The translations under genes and the position numbers were made by a program. This document shows positions 34,228-47,202 of a stretch of 64,000 bases of DNA, in pieces. The stretch comes from Zygnema cylindricum (Eukaryota > Streptophyta > Zygnematophyceae > Zygnematales > Zygnemataceae): contig JBBHKE010002977.1 of NCBI GenBank assembly GCA_037447655.1, positions 33,832 through 97,831 on the forward strand, in the 5' to 3' direction. Each line of letters starts with the position of its first letter. Within the stretch, counting starts at the first letter, position 1. A model generated the notes under the pieces. It searched no databases. It was not told the origin of the DNA and was given only the letters and a program-made list of their open reading frames with translations.

Positions 34228-37200
34228 GTTATCGCTAACAGTTTGTGTAATTTAGGTTTAAACTCGTGTTATCAGCACAGTTTGTGTATTTAGGAAACAA
34301 TTCTTGTTAGCGCTAACAATTTGTGTAAGTTAGATAACAATTCCTGTTATCGCTAACTGTTTGTGTGAGTTAAGTAACCATTATTGTTATCGCTAAAAGT
34401 TTGTGTAATTTAGGTCACAATTTTTGTTATCGCTAACTATTTGTGTAATTTAGGTAACAATGTTTGTTATCGCTAACTGTTTGTGTAATTTAGGTAACAA
34501 TTCTTGTTATTGCTAACTGTTTTTGTAAATTAGGTAACAATTCCACTTATCGCTAATAGTTTGTGTAACTTAGGTGACCATTCTTGTTAGCGCTAACTAT
34601 TTGTGTAAGTTAGATAACAATTCCTGTTATTGCTAACTGTTTGCGGAAGTTAGGTAACAATTCCTGTTAGGGCAAACAGTTTGTGTAATTTAGATTACAA
34701 TTCCTGTAATCGCTAACTATTTGTGTAATTTAGGTAACAATTCTTGTTATTTGTAACCATTTGTGTAATTTAGGTAACAATTCTTGTTATCGCTAACAGT
34801 TTGTGTAATTTAGGTAACAATTCTTGTTAGCGCTAACAATTTGTGTAAGTTAGATAACAATTCCTGTTATTGCTAACTGTTTGCGGAAGTTAGGTAACAA
34901 TTCCTGTTAGGGCAAACAGTTTGTGTAATTTAGATTACAATTCTTGTTATCGCTAACTATTTGTGTAATTTAGGTAACAATTCTTGTTATTTGTAACCGT
35001 TTGTGTAATTTAGGTAACAATTCTTGTTTTCGCTAACAATTTGTGTAATTTAGGTTACAAATCTTTTTATCGCTAACGGTTCGTGTAATTTAGGTCACAA
35101 TCTTGTTATTGCTAACTGTTTGTGCAATTTAGGTAACAATTCTTGTTATCGCTTAATGTTTGTGTAATTTTGGTAACAATTTTTGTTAATGCTAACAATT
35201 TGTGTAATTTAGGTTACAATTTTTTTTATCGCTAACAGTTTGTGTAATTTAGGTCACAATTCTTCTTATCGCTAACTGTTTTTGTAATTTAGTTAACAAT
35301 TCTTGTTATCGCTAACAGTTTGTGTAATTTAGGTATCAATTATTGTTAATGCTAAGAATTTGTGTAATTTCCGTTATAAATCTTTTTATCGCTAACGGTT
35401 TGCGTAATTTAGGTCACAATTTTTGTTATCGCTAACATTTTGTTTAATTTAGGTAACAATTCTTTTATCGCTAACAGTTTGTGTAATTTAAGAAACAATT
35501 CTTGTTAATGCTAACAGTTTATGTAATTTACGTAACAATTCTGGTTATCGCTAATATTTTGTGTAATTTAGGTAACAATTCTTGTTATTGATAACAGTTT
35601 GTGTAAGTTAGGGAACCATTCGTGTTAGCGGTAACACTTTGTGTAAGTTAGGTAACAATTATTGTTATCATTAACAGTTTGTGTAATTTAGGTAACAATT
35701 ATTGTTATCGCTAAATGTTTGTGTAATTTTGGTAACAATTATTGTTAATGCTAACAATTTGTGTAATTTAGGTAAAAAAAAAAATTATCGCTAACGGTTT
35801 GTGTAATTTAGCTCACAATTTCTCTTATCGCTAACTGTTTTTGTAATTTAGTTAACAATTCTTGTTATCTCTAACAGTTTGTGTAATTTAGGTGTCAATT
35901 CTTGTTAATGCTAAGAATTTATGTAATTTCGGTTACAATTTTTTTTATCGCTAACGGTTTGCGTAATTTAGGTCACAATTCTTGTTATCGCTAACAGTTT
36001 GTGTAATTTAGGTTACAATTCTTGTTATCGCTAACAGTTTGTATAATTTAGGTAACTATTCCTATTATCGTTAACTGTTTGGGTAATTTAGGTAACAATT
36101 CTTGTTATCGCTAACAGTTTGTGTAATTTGGTAACAATTTTTGTTATCGCTAAGAGATTGTGTAATTCAGGTAACAATTCTTGTTATCGCTAACAGTTTG
36201 TGTAATTTAGGTAACAATTCTTGTTATTGCTAACAATTTGTGTAAGTTGGATAACAATTCCTGTTATCGCTAACAATTTCTGTAAGTTAGGTTACAATTC
36301 CTGTTAGCGCAAATAGTTTGTGTAATTAAAATAACAATCCTTGTTATCTCTAACTTTTTGTTTAATTTTGGTAACAATTCTTGTTATCGCTAACAATTTG
36401 TGAAAATTAGGTAACCATTCTTGTTATCGCTAACTGATTGTGTAATTTAGGTAAAAATTCTGGTTATGGCTAATTGTTTCTGTAATTTAGGTAACAATTC
36501 TTCTTATCGTTAACAACTTTTGTAATTTAGGTTACAATTCATGTTATCCCTAACTGTTTGTATAATTTAGGTAACAATTCTTGTTATCGCTAACAATTTG
36601 TATAATTTAGGTAATAATTCTTTATATAGCTAACAATTTGTGTAATTTAGGTTACAATTCTTGTTATCGCTAACAATTTGTGAAAATTAGGTAACCATTC
36701 TTGTTATCGCTAACTGATTGTGTAATTTAGGTGAAAATTCTGGTTATCGCTTATTGTTTCTGTAATTTAGGTAACAATTCTTGTTATCGTTAACAACTTT
36801 TGTAATTTAGGTTACAACTCATGTTATCGCTTACAGTTTGTATTATTTAGGTTACAATTCTTGTTATCGCTAACAATTTGTATAATTTAGGTAATAATTC
36901 TTTTTATAGCTAACAATTTGTGTAATTTAGGTTACTATTCTTGTTATCGCTGACAATTTGTGTTATGTAGGTAACCATTATTGTTATCGCTAACAGTTTG
37001 GGTAATTTTGGTTACAATTCTTGTTATCGCTAACAATTTGTATAATTTAGGTAATAATTCTTTTTATAGCTAACAGTTTGTGTAATTTAGGTAACCATTC
37101 TTGTTATCGCTAACAGTTTGGGTAATTTTGGTTACAATTCTTGTTATCGCTAAACGTTTGTGTAAGTTAGGTAACCATTCTTGTTATCGCTAACAATTTG

Positions 37201-39946
37201 TGTACTTCATGTAACAATTCCTGTTTTAGCTAACAGTTTGTGTAAATTAGGAAACAAATCTTGTTATCGCTAACAGTTTGTGTAACTTAGGTAACTATTC
37301 TTGTTATCGCTAAATGTTTGTGTAATTTAGGTTACAATTCTTGTTATCGCTAAATGATTGTGTGATTTAGGTAAAAATCCTTGTTATCGCTAACTGTTTG
37401 TGTAATTTAGGTAACAATTCTTGTTAGCGCTAACAGTTGGTGTAAGTTAGTTAAAGAAATCCAGGTATCGCTAACTTATTGTGTAATATAGGTAACAATT
37501 CTTGTTATCGCTAACAGTTTGTGTATTTTAGGTGACAATTCATGTTATCGCTAACAGTTTGTGTAAGTTAGGTATTAATTCTAGTTATCGCTAACAGTTT
37601 GTGTAATTTAGGTAACAATTCATGTTATTGCTAACAATTTGTGTAATTTAGGTAACAATTCGTGTTATCGATAATAGTTTGTGTAAGTTAGGGAACCATT
37701 CGTGTTAGCGGTAACAGTTTGTGTAAGTTAGGTAACAATTCTTGTTATCGCTAACAGTTTGTGTAAATTAGGTAACAATTCTTGTTATCGCTAACTAATT
37801 GTGTAATTTAGTTAAAAATTATTGTTATCATTAACAGTTTGTGTAATTTAGGTAACAATTCTTGTTATCGTTAACAACTGTTGTAATTTAGGTTACAATT
37901 GATGTTATCGCTAACTGTTTGTGTAAGTTAGGTAACTATTCTTGTAATTGCTTGCTTTTTGTGTAATTTAGGAAAGAATTTTTGTTATCGCAAATTGATT
38001 GTTTAATTTAGGTAAAAATTATTGTTATCGCTAACAATTTGTATAATTTAGGTAACAATTCTTGTTATCGCTACAATTTGTGTAATTTACGTAACAATTA
38101 TTGTTATCGCTATAATTTGTGTAATTTACGTAACAATTCTTGTTATCGCTAACAATTTGTTTAAATAAGGTAACCGTTATTGTTATCGCTAACGGTTTGT
38201 GTAATGCAGGTAACCATTATTGTTATGGCTAACAGTTTGTGTAAGTTAAGTTACTATTCTTGTGAGCGCTAACAGTTTGTGTAAGTTAGGTAACCAATCT
38301 TGTTATCGCTAATATTTTGTGTACTTTAGGTAAATTTTCCTGTTATTGCTAACAATTTGTGTAAGTTAGGTAACAATTCCTGTTATCGCTAACAGTTTGT
38401 ATAATTCAGGTAACCATTATTGATATTGCTAACAATTTGGGTAATTTAGGTTACAATTATTGATATCGCTAATAGTTTGTGTAAGTTAGGTAACCTATCT
38501 TGTTAGCGCTAACAGATTGTGTAAGTTAGGTAATCATTTTTGTTATCGCTAACAATTTGTGTACTTTAGGTAACAATTCCTGTTTTTGCTTACATTTCGT
38601 GTAAATTAGGTATCAATTTTTGTTATCGCTAACAGTTTGTGTAACTTAGGTAACCATTATTGTTATCGCTAGCTATTTCTATAATTCAGGTAACAATTCT
38701 TGTTATCGCTAACAGTATGTGTAATTTAGGTAACAATATTTGTTATCGCTAACTGATTGTGTAATTTAGGTAAAAATTATTGTTATCGCTAACTGTTTGT
38801 GGTATTTAGGTAACAATTTTTGTTAGCCCTAAAAGTTTGTGTAAGTTAGTTGAATAAATCTTGTTAGCGGTAATAGTTTGTGTAAGTTAGGTAACAATTC
38901 TTGTTATCGCTTATAGTTTGTGTAATTTAGGTAACAATTCATGTTATCGTTAATAGTTCGTGTAAGTTAGGTAACAATTCCTGTAATCGCTAACATTTTG
39001 TGAAATTTAGGTAACAATTCTTGTTATCGCTTACAGTTTGTGTAATTTAGGTAACAATTCATGTTATTGCTAACAATTTGTGTAATTTAGGTAACAATTC
39101 TTGTTATCGCTAACAGTTTGTGTAAGTTAGGGCACCATTCGTGTTAGCGGTAACAGTTTGTGTAAATTAGGTAACAATTCTTGTTATCGCTAATAGTTTG
39201 TGTAATTTAGGTAACAATTATTGTTATCGCTAGTTGATTGTGTAATTTAGTTAAAATTCTTGTTATCACTAACTGTTTGTGTAGTTTTGGTAACAACTCT
39301 TCTTATCGCTAACAATTTGTGTAATTTACGTTACAATTCTTGTTATCGCTAACAATTTGTGTAAATTAGGTAACCATTATTCTTATCGCTAAGGGTTTGT
39401 GTAATGTAGGTTACCATTATTGTTATCGCTGACAGTTTGGGTAAGTTAAGTAACCATTCTTGTAAGCGCTAAGAGTTTGTGTAAGTTAGGTAACCATTCT
39501 TGTTATCGCTAACAATTTGTGTACATTACGTTACAATTCTTGTTATCGCTAACAATTTGTGTACTTTCGGTAAAAATTCCTGTTATTGCTAACAATTTGT
39601 GAAAGTTAGGTATCAATTCTTGTTATGGCTAATCACTTGTGTAATTTAGGTAACCATTCTTGCTATCGCTAAAATTTTGGGTAATTTAGGTTACAATTTT
39701 TGTTATCGCTAATAGTTTGTGTAAGTTAGGTAACCTATCTTGTTAGCGCTAACAGTTTGTGTAAGTTAGGTAACCATTCTTGTTATCGCTAACAATTTGT
39801 GTACTTAAGGTAACAATTCCTGTTTTTGCTAACAGTTTGTGTAAATTAGGTAACAATTTTTGTTATCACTAACTATTTGTATAATTTAGGTAACAATTTT
39901 TGTTATCACTTTCTGTTTGTGTAATTAAGGTAACAATTCTTGTTAT
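34228..39946. repeat. 40-bp satellite array, block 6 (about 143 units)
   Basis: Same 40-bp unit, with many AAGTTAGG/AACCATTC variants. Six-unit (240-bp) higher-order repeats are visible: about 34601-34760 recurs at 34841-35000, and about 36391-36600 at 36631-36840. Open frames across it are satellite read-through, not genes. Confidence 0.97.
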
Positions 39947-40103
39947 TGTTGTAGGTCATGGGCATTAAGACTCGGCTGTGATCCACTCCCACTAGGAGTC
40001 ACACTTGCACCAGCAGGAGGAGGTGGAGCACTAGGGCTAATAGGAGCACTTGCAATAGGAGCTGAGCCATTATCAGACATGTTAGCGGAAGCAAACCCAA
40101 AGA
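39947..40103 (-). mobile_element. Fragment of a family-B LTR (3' end)
   Basis: About 157 bp matching, on the minus strand, the last part of the B LTR including the gag start codons (complement of ATGTCTGATAATGGC). Its tip is TGTTGT at 39947 after satellite GTTAT. The other end breaks directly into satellite at about 40103 without an LTR tip. Confidence 0.85.
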
Positions 40104-42200
40104 TTAGGTAACCATTCTTGTAATCGCTTTTTTTTTTTATAATTTAGGTAACAATTCTTGTTATCGCTAACAGTTTGTGTAATTTAAGTTACAATTCTTG
40201 TTATCGCTAACTGATTGTGTAATTTAGGTAAAAATTATTGTTTTCGCTGACAGTTTGTGTAATTTAGGTAAATATTCTTTTTATCGCTAACTTTTTTTGT
40301 AATTTAGGTAACAACTTGTGTTATTAGCAAAGTTTGTGTAATTTAGGAAACAATTTTTGTTAGCGCTAACAGTTTGTGTAAGTTAGATAAAAATTCCTAT
40401 TATCGCTAACAGTTTGTGTAATTTAAGTAACCATTATTGTTATCGCTAACAGTTTGTGTAATTTAGGTCACAATTCATGTTATCGCTCATTATTTTTGTA
40501 AATTAGGTAACAATTCCCGTTAACGCTAACAATGTGTGTAACTTAGGTGACCATTCTTGTTGTCGCTAACAATTTGTGTACTTTAGGTAACAATTGCTGT
40601 TATTGCTAACAGTTTGTGTAAGTTAGATAACAATTCCTGTTATTGCTAACGGTTTGCGTAAGTTAGGTAACAATTCCTGTTAGGACAAACAATATGTGTA
40701 ATTTAGAAAACAATACCTGTTATCGCTAACTATTTGTGTATTTTAGGTAACAATTCTTGTTATCGGTAACAGTTTGTGTAATTTAGGTAATAATTCTTGT
40801 TATCGCTAACAGTTTGTGTAATTAAGATAACAATTCTTGTTATCGCTAACAATTTGTGTAATTTAAAGTCACAATTCTTGTTGACGCTAAAAAGTGTGTA
40901 ATTCAGGTAACAATTGTTGTTATCGCTAACTATTTGTGTAATTTTGGTATGAATTTTTGTTATGGCTAACAGTTTGTGTAATTTAGGTAACAATTATTAT
41001 TTTCGCTAACTGTTTGTGTAATTTAGGTAACAATTCTTGTTATGGCTAACAGTTTGTGTAATTTAGGTTACATTTCTTTTTATCGCTAACGATTTGTGTA
41101 ATTTAGGTCACAATTCTTGTTATCGCTAACTGGTTGTATAATTTAGGCAACAATTCTTGTTATCTCTAAATGTTTGTGTAATTTTGGTATTAATTATTAT
41201 TATCGCTAACAGTTTTTGTAATTTTGGTAACAGTTCTTGTTATCGCTAACAGTTTGTATAAGTTAGGTAACCATTCTTGTTAGCGCTCACTGTTTGTGTC
41301 AGATAGATAACAATTCCTGTTATCGCTAACAGTTTGTGTAACTTAGGTAACCATTCTTGTTATCGCTAACTATTTGTATAATTTAGGTAACAATTCTTGT
41401 TATCACTTTCAGTCTGTGTTATTTAGGTAAAAATTCTTGTTATCGCTAACTATTTGTGTAATTTAGGAAACAGTTCATGTAATCATTAACAACTTTTGTA
41501 ATTTAGGTTACAATTCATGTTATCGCTAACAGTTTGTGTAAGTTAGGTAACTATTCATGTTATCGCTAACAGTTTGTGTAAGTTAGGTAACCATTCTTGT
41601 TATCGCTAACTATTTGTATAACATATGTAACAATTATTGTTATTGCTAACTCTTTGTGTAATGAAGGTAACAATTATTGTTTAAACACAATTTGTATAAT
41701 TTGAGTTTACAATTCCTTTATTTTCTTGATTTATTGTAATTTAGGTAAATATTCTTTTTATCGCTAACTTTTTTTGTAATTTAGAGAACAACTTGTGATA
41801 TTAGCAAAGTTTGTGTAATTTAGGAATAAATTTTTGTTAGCGCTAACAGTTTGTGTAAGTTAGATAAAAATTCTTATTATTGCTAACAGTTTGTGTAATT
41901 TAAGTAACCATTATTGTTATCGCTAACAGTTTGTGTAATTTAGGTCACAATTCATGTTATCGCTAAATGTTTTTGTTAATTAGGTAACAATTCCTGTTAA
42001 CGCTAACAGTTTGTGTAACTTAGGTGACCGATCTTGTTGTCGCTAACAATTTGTGTACTTTAGGTAACAATTGCTGTTATTGCAAACAGTTTGTGTAAGT
42101 TAAATAACAATTCCTGTTATCGCTAACTATTTGTGTAATTTAGGTAACAATTCTTGTTATCGGTAACAATTTGTGTAATTTAGGTAATAATTATTGTTAT
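40104..42200. repeat. 40-bp satellite array, block 7 (about 52 units)
   Basis: About 40258-40640 is repeated at about 41737-42120 (offset about 1480 bp, 37 units), including a shared irregular unit 'gtgttattagcaaag'. A degenerate stretch at about 41677-41740 interrupts the phase. Ends at GTTAT before the C2 LTR. Confidence 0.96.
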
Positions 42201-42934
42201 TGTGGTTCTGAGACAACTGCTGGCACTGAAGATGAAGAAGATGCAGCAATAGTCATCGTAAAACAAATCAAGAGAGGAAGCTTCCACAAATACCGATGGC
42301 TAAACCGCAACTTTGACAAACTATAACTTTCGGAAAAACGCTTTTAACGTCCTGAATATTTCACTGTAGATAACATACAAAGAAACACACACTCAAAATT
42401 TCAATCAATCTCGCTCACAAATCTGTGAGATATGTAGAAATGAAATTTCATAAAACTGAGTGTACATTTTTCATATCATTTGTTCCTAAAAATCAAATTC
42501 TCTAAGTCCTAGTTTTATTCACCGAAACTACACTAAGCTGTACGGAGGCATTCCAGCCGTACATCTAACATTCTATCACAAATATTTACACCGAAGTTCA
42601 GACAACGTAAAGTGAAAATGATCTAGTCACGCCTCGTCACTATTTGTTGGCGGCGGCTGTCAGCGTTTCGATTAGAGGATTTGGCACCGTAGAATTGACT
42701 TTACAAAGTCCAGTGGTCTTGCCGAATTTCCGTACGTCCAAGGAGGACATACTCACGCATTCTCCCAAGTGACGACACGTGTCCCAAGTGTGAATGAACC
42801 GTGAACTCTCAACTTCACTGTCACACTAATTTCGGTAAGTACTGAACCGAACTCAACCAAAAATAGCTTAAGTTCTGAATAGCTCTCTCTCACAGCTAAG
42901 GCATAAAGAGGACTAAAGCTTTCTAAAAACAACA
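42201..42934 (-). repeat. 3' LTR of C2
   Basis: 734 bp. The outer tip reads TGTGGT (one change from TGTTGT); the inner tip is ACAACA at 42934, followed by ctcccctaaagcttt. Confidence 0.9.
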
Positions 42935-42965
42935 CTCCCCTAAAGCTTTAGACTCTGCTAGTCAC

Positions 42966-44839
42966 TCAGTCCACATGCCTATCACTCAGTCCACATGCCT
43001 CTCTACAGAACTTCAATTTGGGAGCAGGTAAGGGTTTTGTCATCATATCAACCACCATTTGCTCATCTGGTAAATAACTCAACTTCAAGACTTTTCCCAT
43101 CACCTTTTCTCTTACAAAAGGTAGCTTGATATCAATGTGCTTACTCTTAAAGTGATGACTGGGATTAGATGCAATAGCGATTACTGCCTGATTATCACAC
43201 CACTCTATCTGTGGTCCAGATTGCATAAAGAGAAGCTCTTAGAGAAGAGACTTTACCCAAAGTAACTCCTTAACTGCCGAGCTGGCAGCCATGTACTTAG
43301 CCTCCATGGTAGACTGAGCCGTTACCTTCTGAAGTTTGCTGCTCCAATAGCATGTTCCACTTCTGATCTTCAAAATGTATCCGGTGGTGGAGCGTCGGCT
43401 TGGCATATCTTTGTAGCTCGCATCGCTCCATGTATGAATTTTGACTTCCTCTCCACCGAGAGAGAGTCTAAGATTTTGAGTTCGTGCAAGATAACGAAGA
43501 ACTCTCTTTGCTGCCTCATAGTCTGATTTCCTTTGATTTTGAAGGCTTCGGCTTAAGGCTCCAACCGCTGCTGCGATGTCGGGACGAGTACAATTCATGA
43601 AATAAATGAGGCTTCCGACAATCTGCCTGTAAGGAATGGAGGACATAGAATCTGCCTCCCCTGAATCTAAGAAATCATCAACCAAAACACCACCATCCGT
43701 TTCCGTGCCTTCCAATTTTTGCCTGAATTCCATTGGAGTGGCACTCCCCTTTGCGTCTGACATGCCAAACTTTTCTATCATGTTTTTGATTGCTTCCATT
43801 TGAGTTAAATAAATAGTTTTCTGTTTCCTGTCTCTTTCTATTTGAATTCCTAGAATATACTTAGCCTCACCCAAGTCTTTCATTTCAAACCGGGAGTTCA
43901 AAGCTGATTTTATTTTATTAATCTCATTGATAGATTTGCTAATCAGTAGCAAATCATCTCCATAAACTGCCATATAAATCACTCCATCATCACCTTGCAT
44001 TACATAGAGTGAGTGATCTGAACTGATCCTGGTAAAGCCAAGATTGGTTAAAAACTCATATAATTCTAGGTTCCATTGTCTCGGAGCCTGTTTCAGACCA
44101 TACAGGGACTTCAATAGTTTACAGACGAGATTTTCTTTCCCTTTTTCTGCATACATCTCTTGCTGCTTCATATAAATTACTTCCTCGAAATCACCATGCA
44201 AGAAAGCAGTTATAACATCCATCTGATGCAATTCCATATCCTCTAATACAGCAAGAGATAGCAAAACTCTAACAGTTGGGAAACCAACTATAGGAGAGAA
44301 GGTCTTTCATAGTCAATTCCCTCCTTTTGGCTAAATCCCTTAGCAACCAGTCTAGCTTTATATCTCTCAATTGTATTATCAGGATTCAATTTTAATTTGA
44401 AGACCCACTTACAACCGATAGCTTTCCGGTTCAGTGGGAGCTCCAGAAGTTCCCAAGTTTGGGCTTCCATAATTGACTTTATCTCCTCATTTGCAGCCGA
44501 GATCCAGTGATCCTTTTCAGGAACAGAAAAAGCTTCATGAATAGTAAGTCGCTCCCCTGTGCTTGCAGAAAAAGCACTCTGAACTCGGTCGCCTCGAAGG
44601 CGGCTGCTTTGCCTTCTTCCCCTCGGAAAATCTGACGCGAGAACTGATGGTTCCCTACCTTGCCGCACAGGGCGTGTATTGGGAGGAGCATCAACAGAAG
44701 GAGCAGCTCCAGAAGGAGTATTATATGGCCCAGAGGCATTTGGGAGAGAGGTAGAAGAATTAGAAGAGGATGGAGTAAAAGGTACCTGCTCAAGAATGAT
44801 ATATTCTTGTATTTTCTCATTCCTTTCAGTTGCATCCAT
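42966..44839 (-). pseudogene. RNase H and reverse transcriptase of C2
   Basis: Counterpart of 27318-29192 in C1. The frame is broken near 44280 (loss in the EETFSP region), and a TAA near 43237 sits where C1 has CAA. The RT active-site loop reads Y-G-D-D (VYGDDLLL, near 43965) instead of YVDD. RNase H residues TWSDASY, TMEAKY and WCDNQ are present; the codon that is a stop in C1 is CAG here. Confidence 0.9.
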
Positions 44840-46238
44840 GCTAAATCGTCAACAGATTGACTTTCTTATTTAATCTGAATATTCCTAGCTGTTTGAAGTC
44901 ATCCTCTCTAAGGATTATAGACTCTATAATATGCAGATTCATCATCATAGCCTAAAAATACACCAGGTACTGATTTTAGACTAAGCTTCCAATTAGGAAG
45001 ATTATCCAAGATAAAACATTTGCTACCAAAAACTTTAAAATGACTGACATTTGGCTTTGTGCCTGTCCACACTTCATAAGGTGTCTTACCCCTAACAGCT
45101 CAAGTTTCCACTCTATTTTTGATGTAGGTAGAACAATGAAAAGCTTCCCTCCAAAACTTTGGATCCACACCTTTATGGGCCATCATAGATCGAGCAGATT
45201 CAGTCAAAGTCCGATTAAGTCTCTCGGCAACACCATTTTGTTTGGTGTGTACAGAGCAGTAAATTCACGAGAGATGCCATTCTCTTTCAAAAAATCAGCA
45301 AATGCATGAGACACATACTCTCCACCATTATCCGTTCGCAAAGCAAGAATAGATTTGCCGTGAAGTTTCTTCGCCCAGATTTTGTAGTGCTTAAAGTGAG
45401 TGAAGACTTCTCCCTTCTCCTTCATGAAGTATAGGCAACTATACCGGGAGTAATCGTCTGTAAAGGTGACAAAGAAGCGGCTGCCACCAAGAGAGGGAGC
45501 TTTGGAAGGGCCGAAGACATCAGAGTGAATAATACCAAGGAGATCTGTGGCTCGATGATCAGAAACTTGTGGTAGAGGAAGCTTGTGAAGCTTTCCGAGA
45601 GCACAACCATCACAAATATGGGACTCTTTTTGACCAAGCTTGACTCCCTCTATCATATTATGGTTTATCATCTTAGTAAGTCTCTCATGATGCACATGAC
45701 CAAGCCTTTTATGCCACAGAACATTATCACATAGGACACTGGAGTACGCAAAATCAATTTTTTTAGCCAGGTCCATGCGGTACAAAAAGTTTGGGCCTCT
45801 AGTTCCTACTAGAGCTACTCTTCTATTCTTGCTCACTATTTTCTTGCCATTTTTCAGGAGAACCTCAAAGCCTTTGCTTTCGGCAACAGACATAGAAAAC
45901 AGATTTTTCTTGAACTTTGGAACATACATGACATCATACAAAGTTCTCTTAACAACCTTTCCATCTATCACACAATCGAGATCTATGTTTCCTTTGGCAT
46001 TTGATTCAACAACATAGCAACAAGCATAAAAGATTTGACGTAAAGGAATAAAATACATCTCCTTAAACAAAGACTTGTTCCAGCACATGTGTGAAGAGCT
46101 GCTGGAATCCATTATCCATCTGAGGTCCTTTTCTCCTTCCATCATGTCGAGTTTGGCGAGAGCAAAAAACTCTTTGTCATCAGTTTTTGGAAAACTGATC
46201 ACATCAGGTGTCGTTTCCTCGGTCTTTTTCTTCTCCAA
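44840..46238 (-). pseudogene. Integrase and protease of C2
   Basis: The protease motif reads D-S-S (WIMDSSSSSHM), so the Gly of D-S-G is lost. Integrase is open from the zinc-binding H/C region through the DNGGEY motif. It then hits the same frameshift before the catalytic-Glu motif as C1 (about 45225) and the same downstream stop (about 45103). Confidence 0.88.
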
Positions 46239-46283
46239 TTCCGAATCCTCCGCTGAAAATGCAACAATTTTATTCGGAGGTTT

Positions 46284-47099
46284 TTGGGAAATGGGAGGTC
46301 AGCGGTGTCTCCATCCTTTCCGAAAGTTACCTGTTTCAAGAGCTTTTATGTACAAAGGACAAGCTCTGAAGAAGTGACCATCAGTATAGCAATAAACACA
46401 TTTCTCAAACTGAGGATTAAACTGATTCCCTTTATATCTACTTTCCCTCTGAAACTGAGCCGTAAATGCTACAGCTAGTTTTCCAAATCCTAAAACTGTT
46501 TAAGTAGCCTCTTCTGCCAAAATAAACTCTATAGCTGTTTGCAAATTCCAAAGAGGTTTAGATAAATTTTTCATTTCATCTGAGGCTCCTTTATATTCAT
46601 TAGGAAGCCCCTTTAGGAGAATCATGGCTTGATGATAAGGGGAGAAAGTCCCCCCACAACATGCATTTTTTGACAGTAACATTCGAAACCGATTAGTGTA
46701 TTCCACCATGCTACCACCTGTGTACTTATACTCATAGATTTGACCAGCAGTTATAATCTCATGCTAGTCACTAGCTTTAACATAAGAAGATTTGAATGCA
46801 TCCCACAAATCTGATGCCTTTGCAACATTAATATATGTCATATGCAATAATTTTGATATCATAAGCTTTACTAAATGCAAAGCCTGGTCATTTTTCTGAT
46901 CAAAGTTGACATCAGATTTTGCCAATGATCCATTTAACACATCAATAAGTTTCACTTGCTTGAAGTAAGACTTAACCAAATCTGCCTAATACAGATATTC
47001 ACGTCCAACAAAGACGGGAATTCGTGAAGGTAGGCCCGTTACCTGTTGTTCTAAGACAACTGCTGGCACTGAAGATGAAGAAGATGCAGCAGTAGTCAT
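46284..47099 (-). pseudogene. gag of C2
   Basis: ATG at 47099-47097 in the partial LTR; in frame to 46979 and beyond. A Trp-to-TAG stop near 46985 and a TAA near 46500 (Gln in C1) interrupt it. A single CCHC zinc knuckle lies near 46370-46410. Motifs LIDVLNGSL, ASDLWDAFKSSY and MILLKGLPNEYK match C1. Confidence 0.85.
47032..47043 (-). promoter_or_regulatory. Primer-binding position, C2 (diverged)
   Basis: Minus-strand GGTAACGGGCCT at the PBS position; three changes from the GGTTATGGGCCC seen in D, E, F and B. Confidence 0.6.
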
Positions 47100-47202
47100 C
47101 GTAGAACAAATCAAGAGAGGAGGCTTCCACAAATACCGATGGCTGAACAGCAACTTTGACAGACTATAACTTTCGGAAAACGCTCTAAACGTCCTAAGTA
47201 TT
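47044..47202 (-). repeat. Truncated 5' LTR of C2
   Basis: 159 bp matching the start of 42201-42934. It ends abruptly where TATTGAAAAG of the B LTR begins. Confidence 0.88.

Larger units (their letters stand above)
42201..47202 (-). mobile_element. Family-C copia retrotransposon (C2), 5' LTR truncated by element B
   Basis: Minus strand: partial 5' LTR (47044-47202), PBS position 47032-47043, gag, protease, integrase, RT, RNase H, PPT (complement of 42935-42949), 3' LTR 42201-42934. Large stretches are nearly identical to C1. The 5' LTR stops at 47202 where the B element starts. The left flank is satellite GTTAT. Confidence 0.9.

Noticed and set aside
40760-40993. Open frame on the minus strand with repeated Asn/Tyr/Leu-rich peptide
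   Set aside because: It lies wholly in the satellite; the peptide repeat is the 40-bp unit read through three frames. Not a gene.
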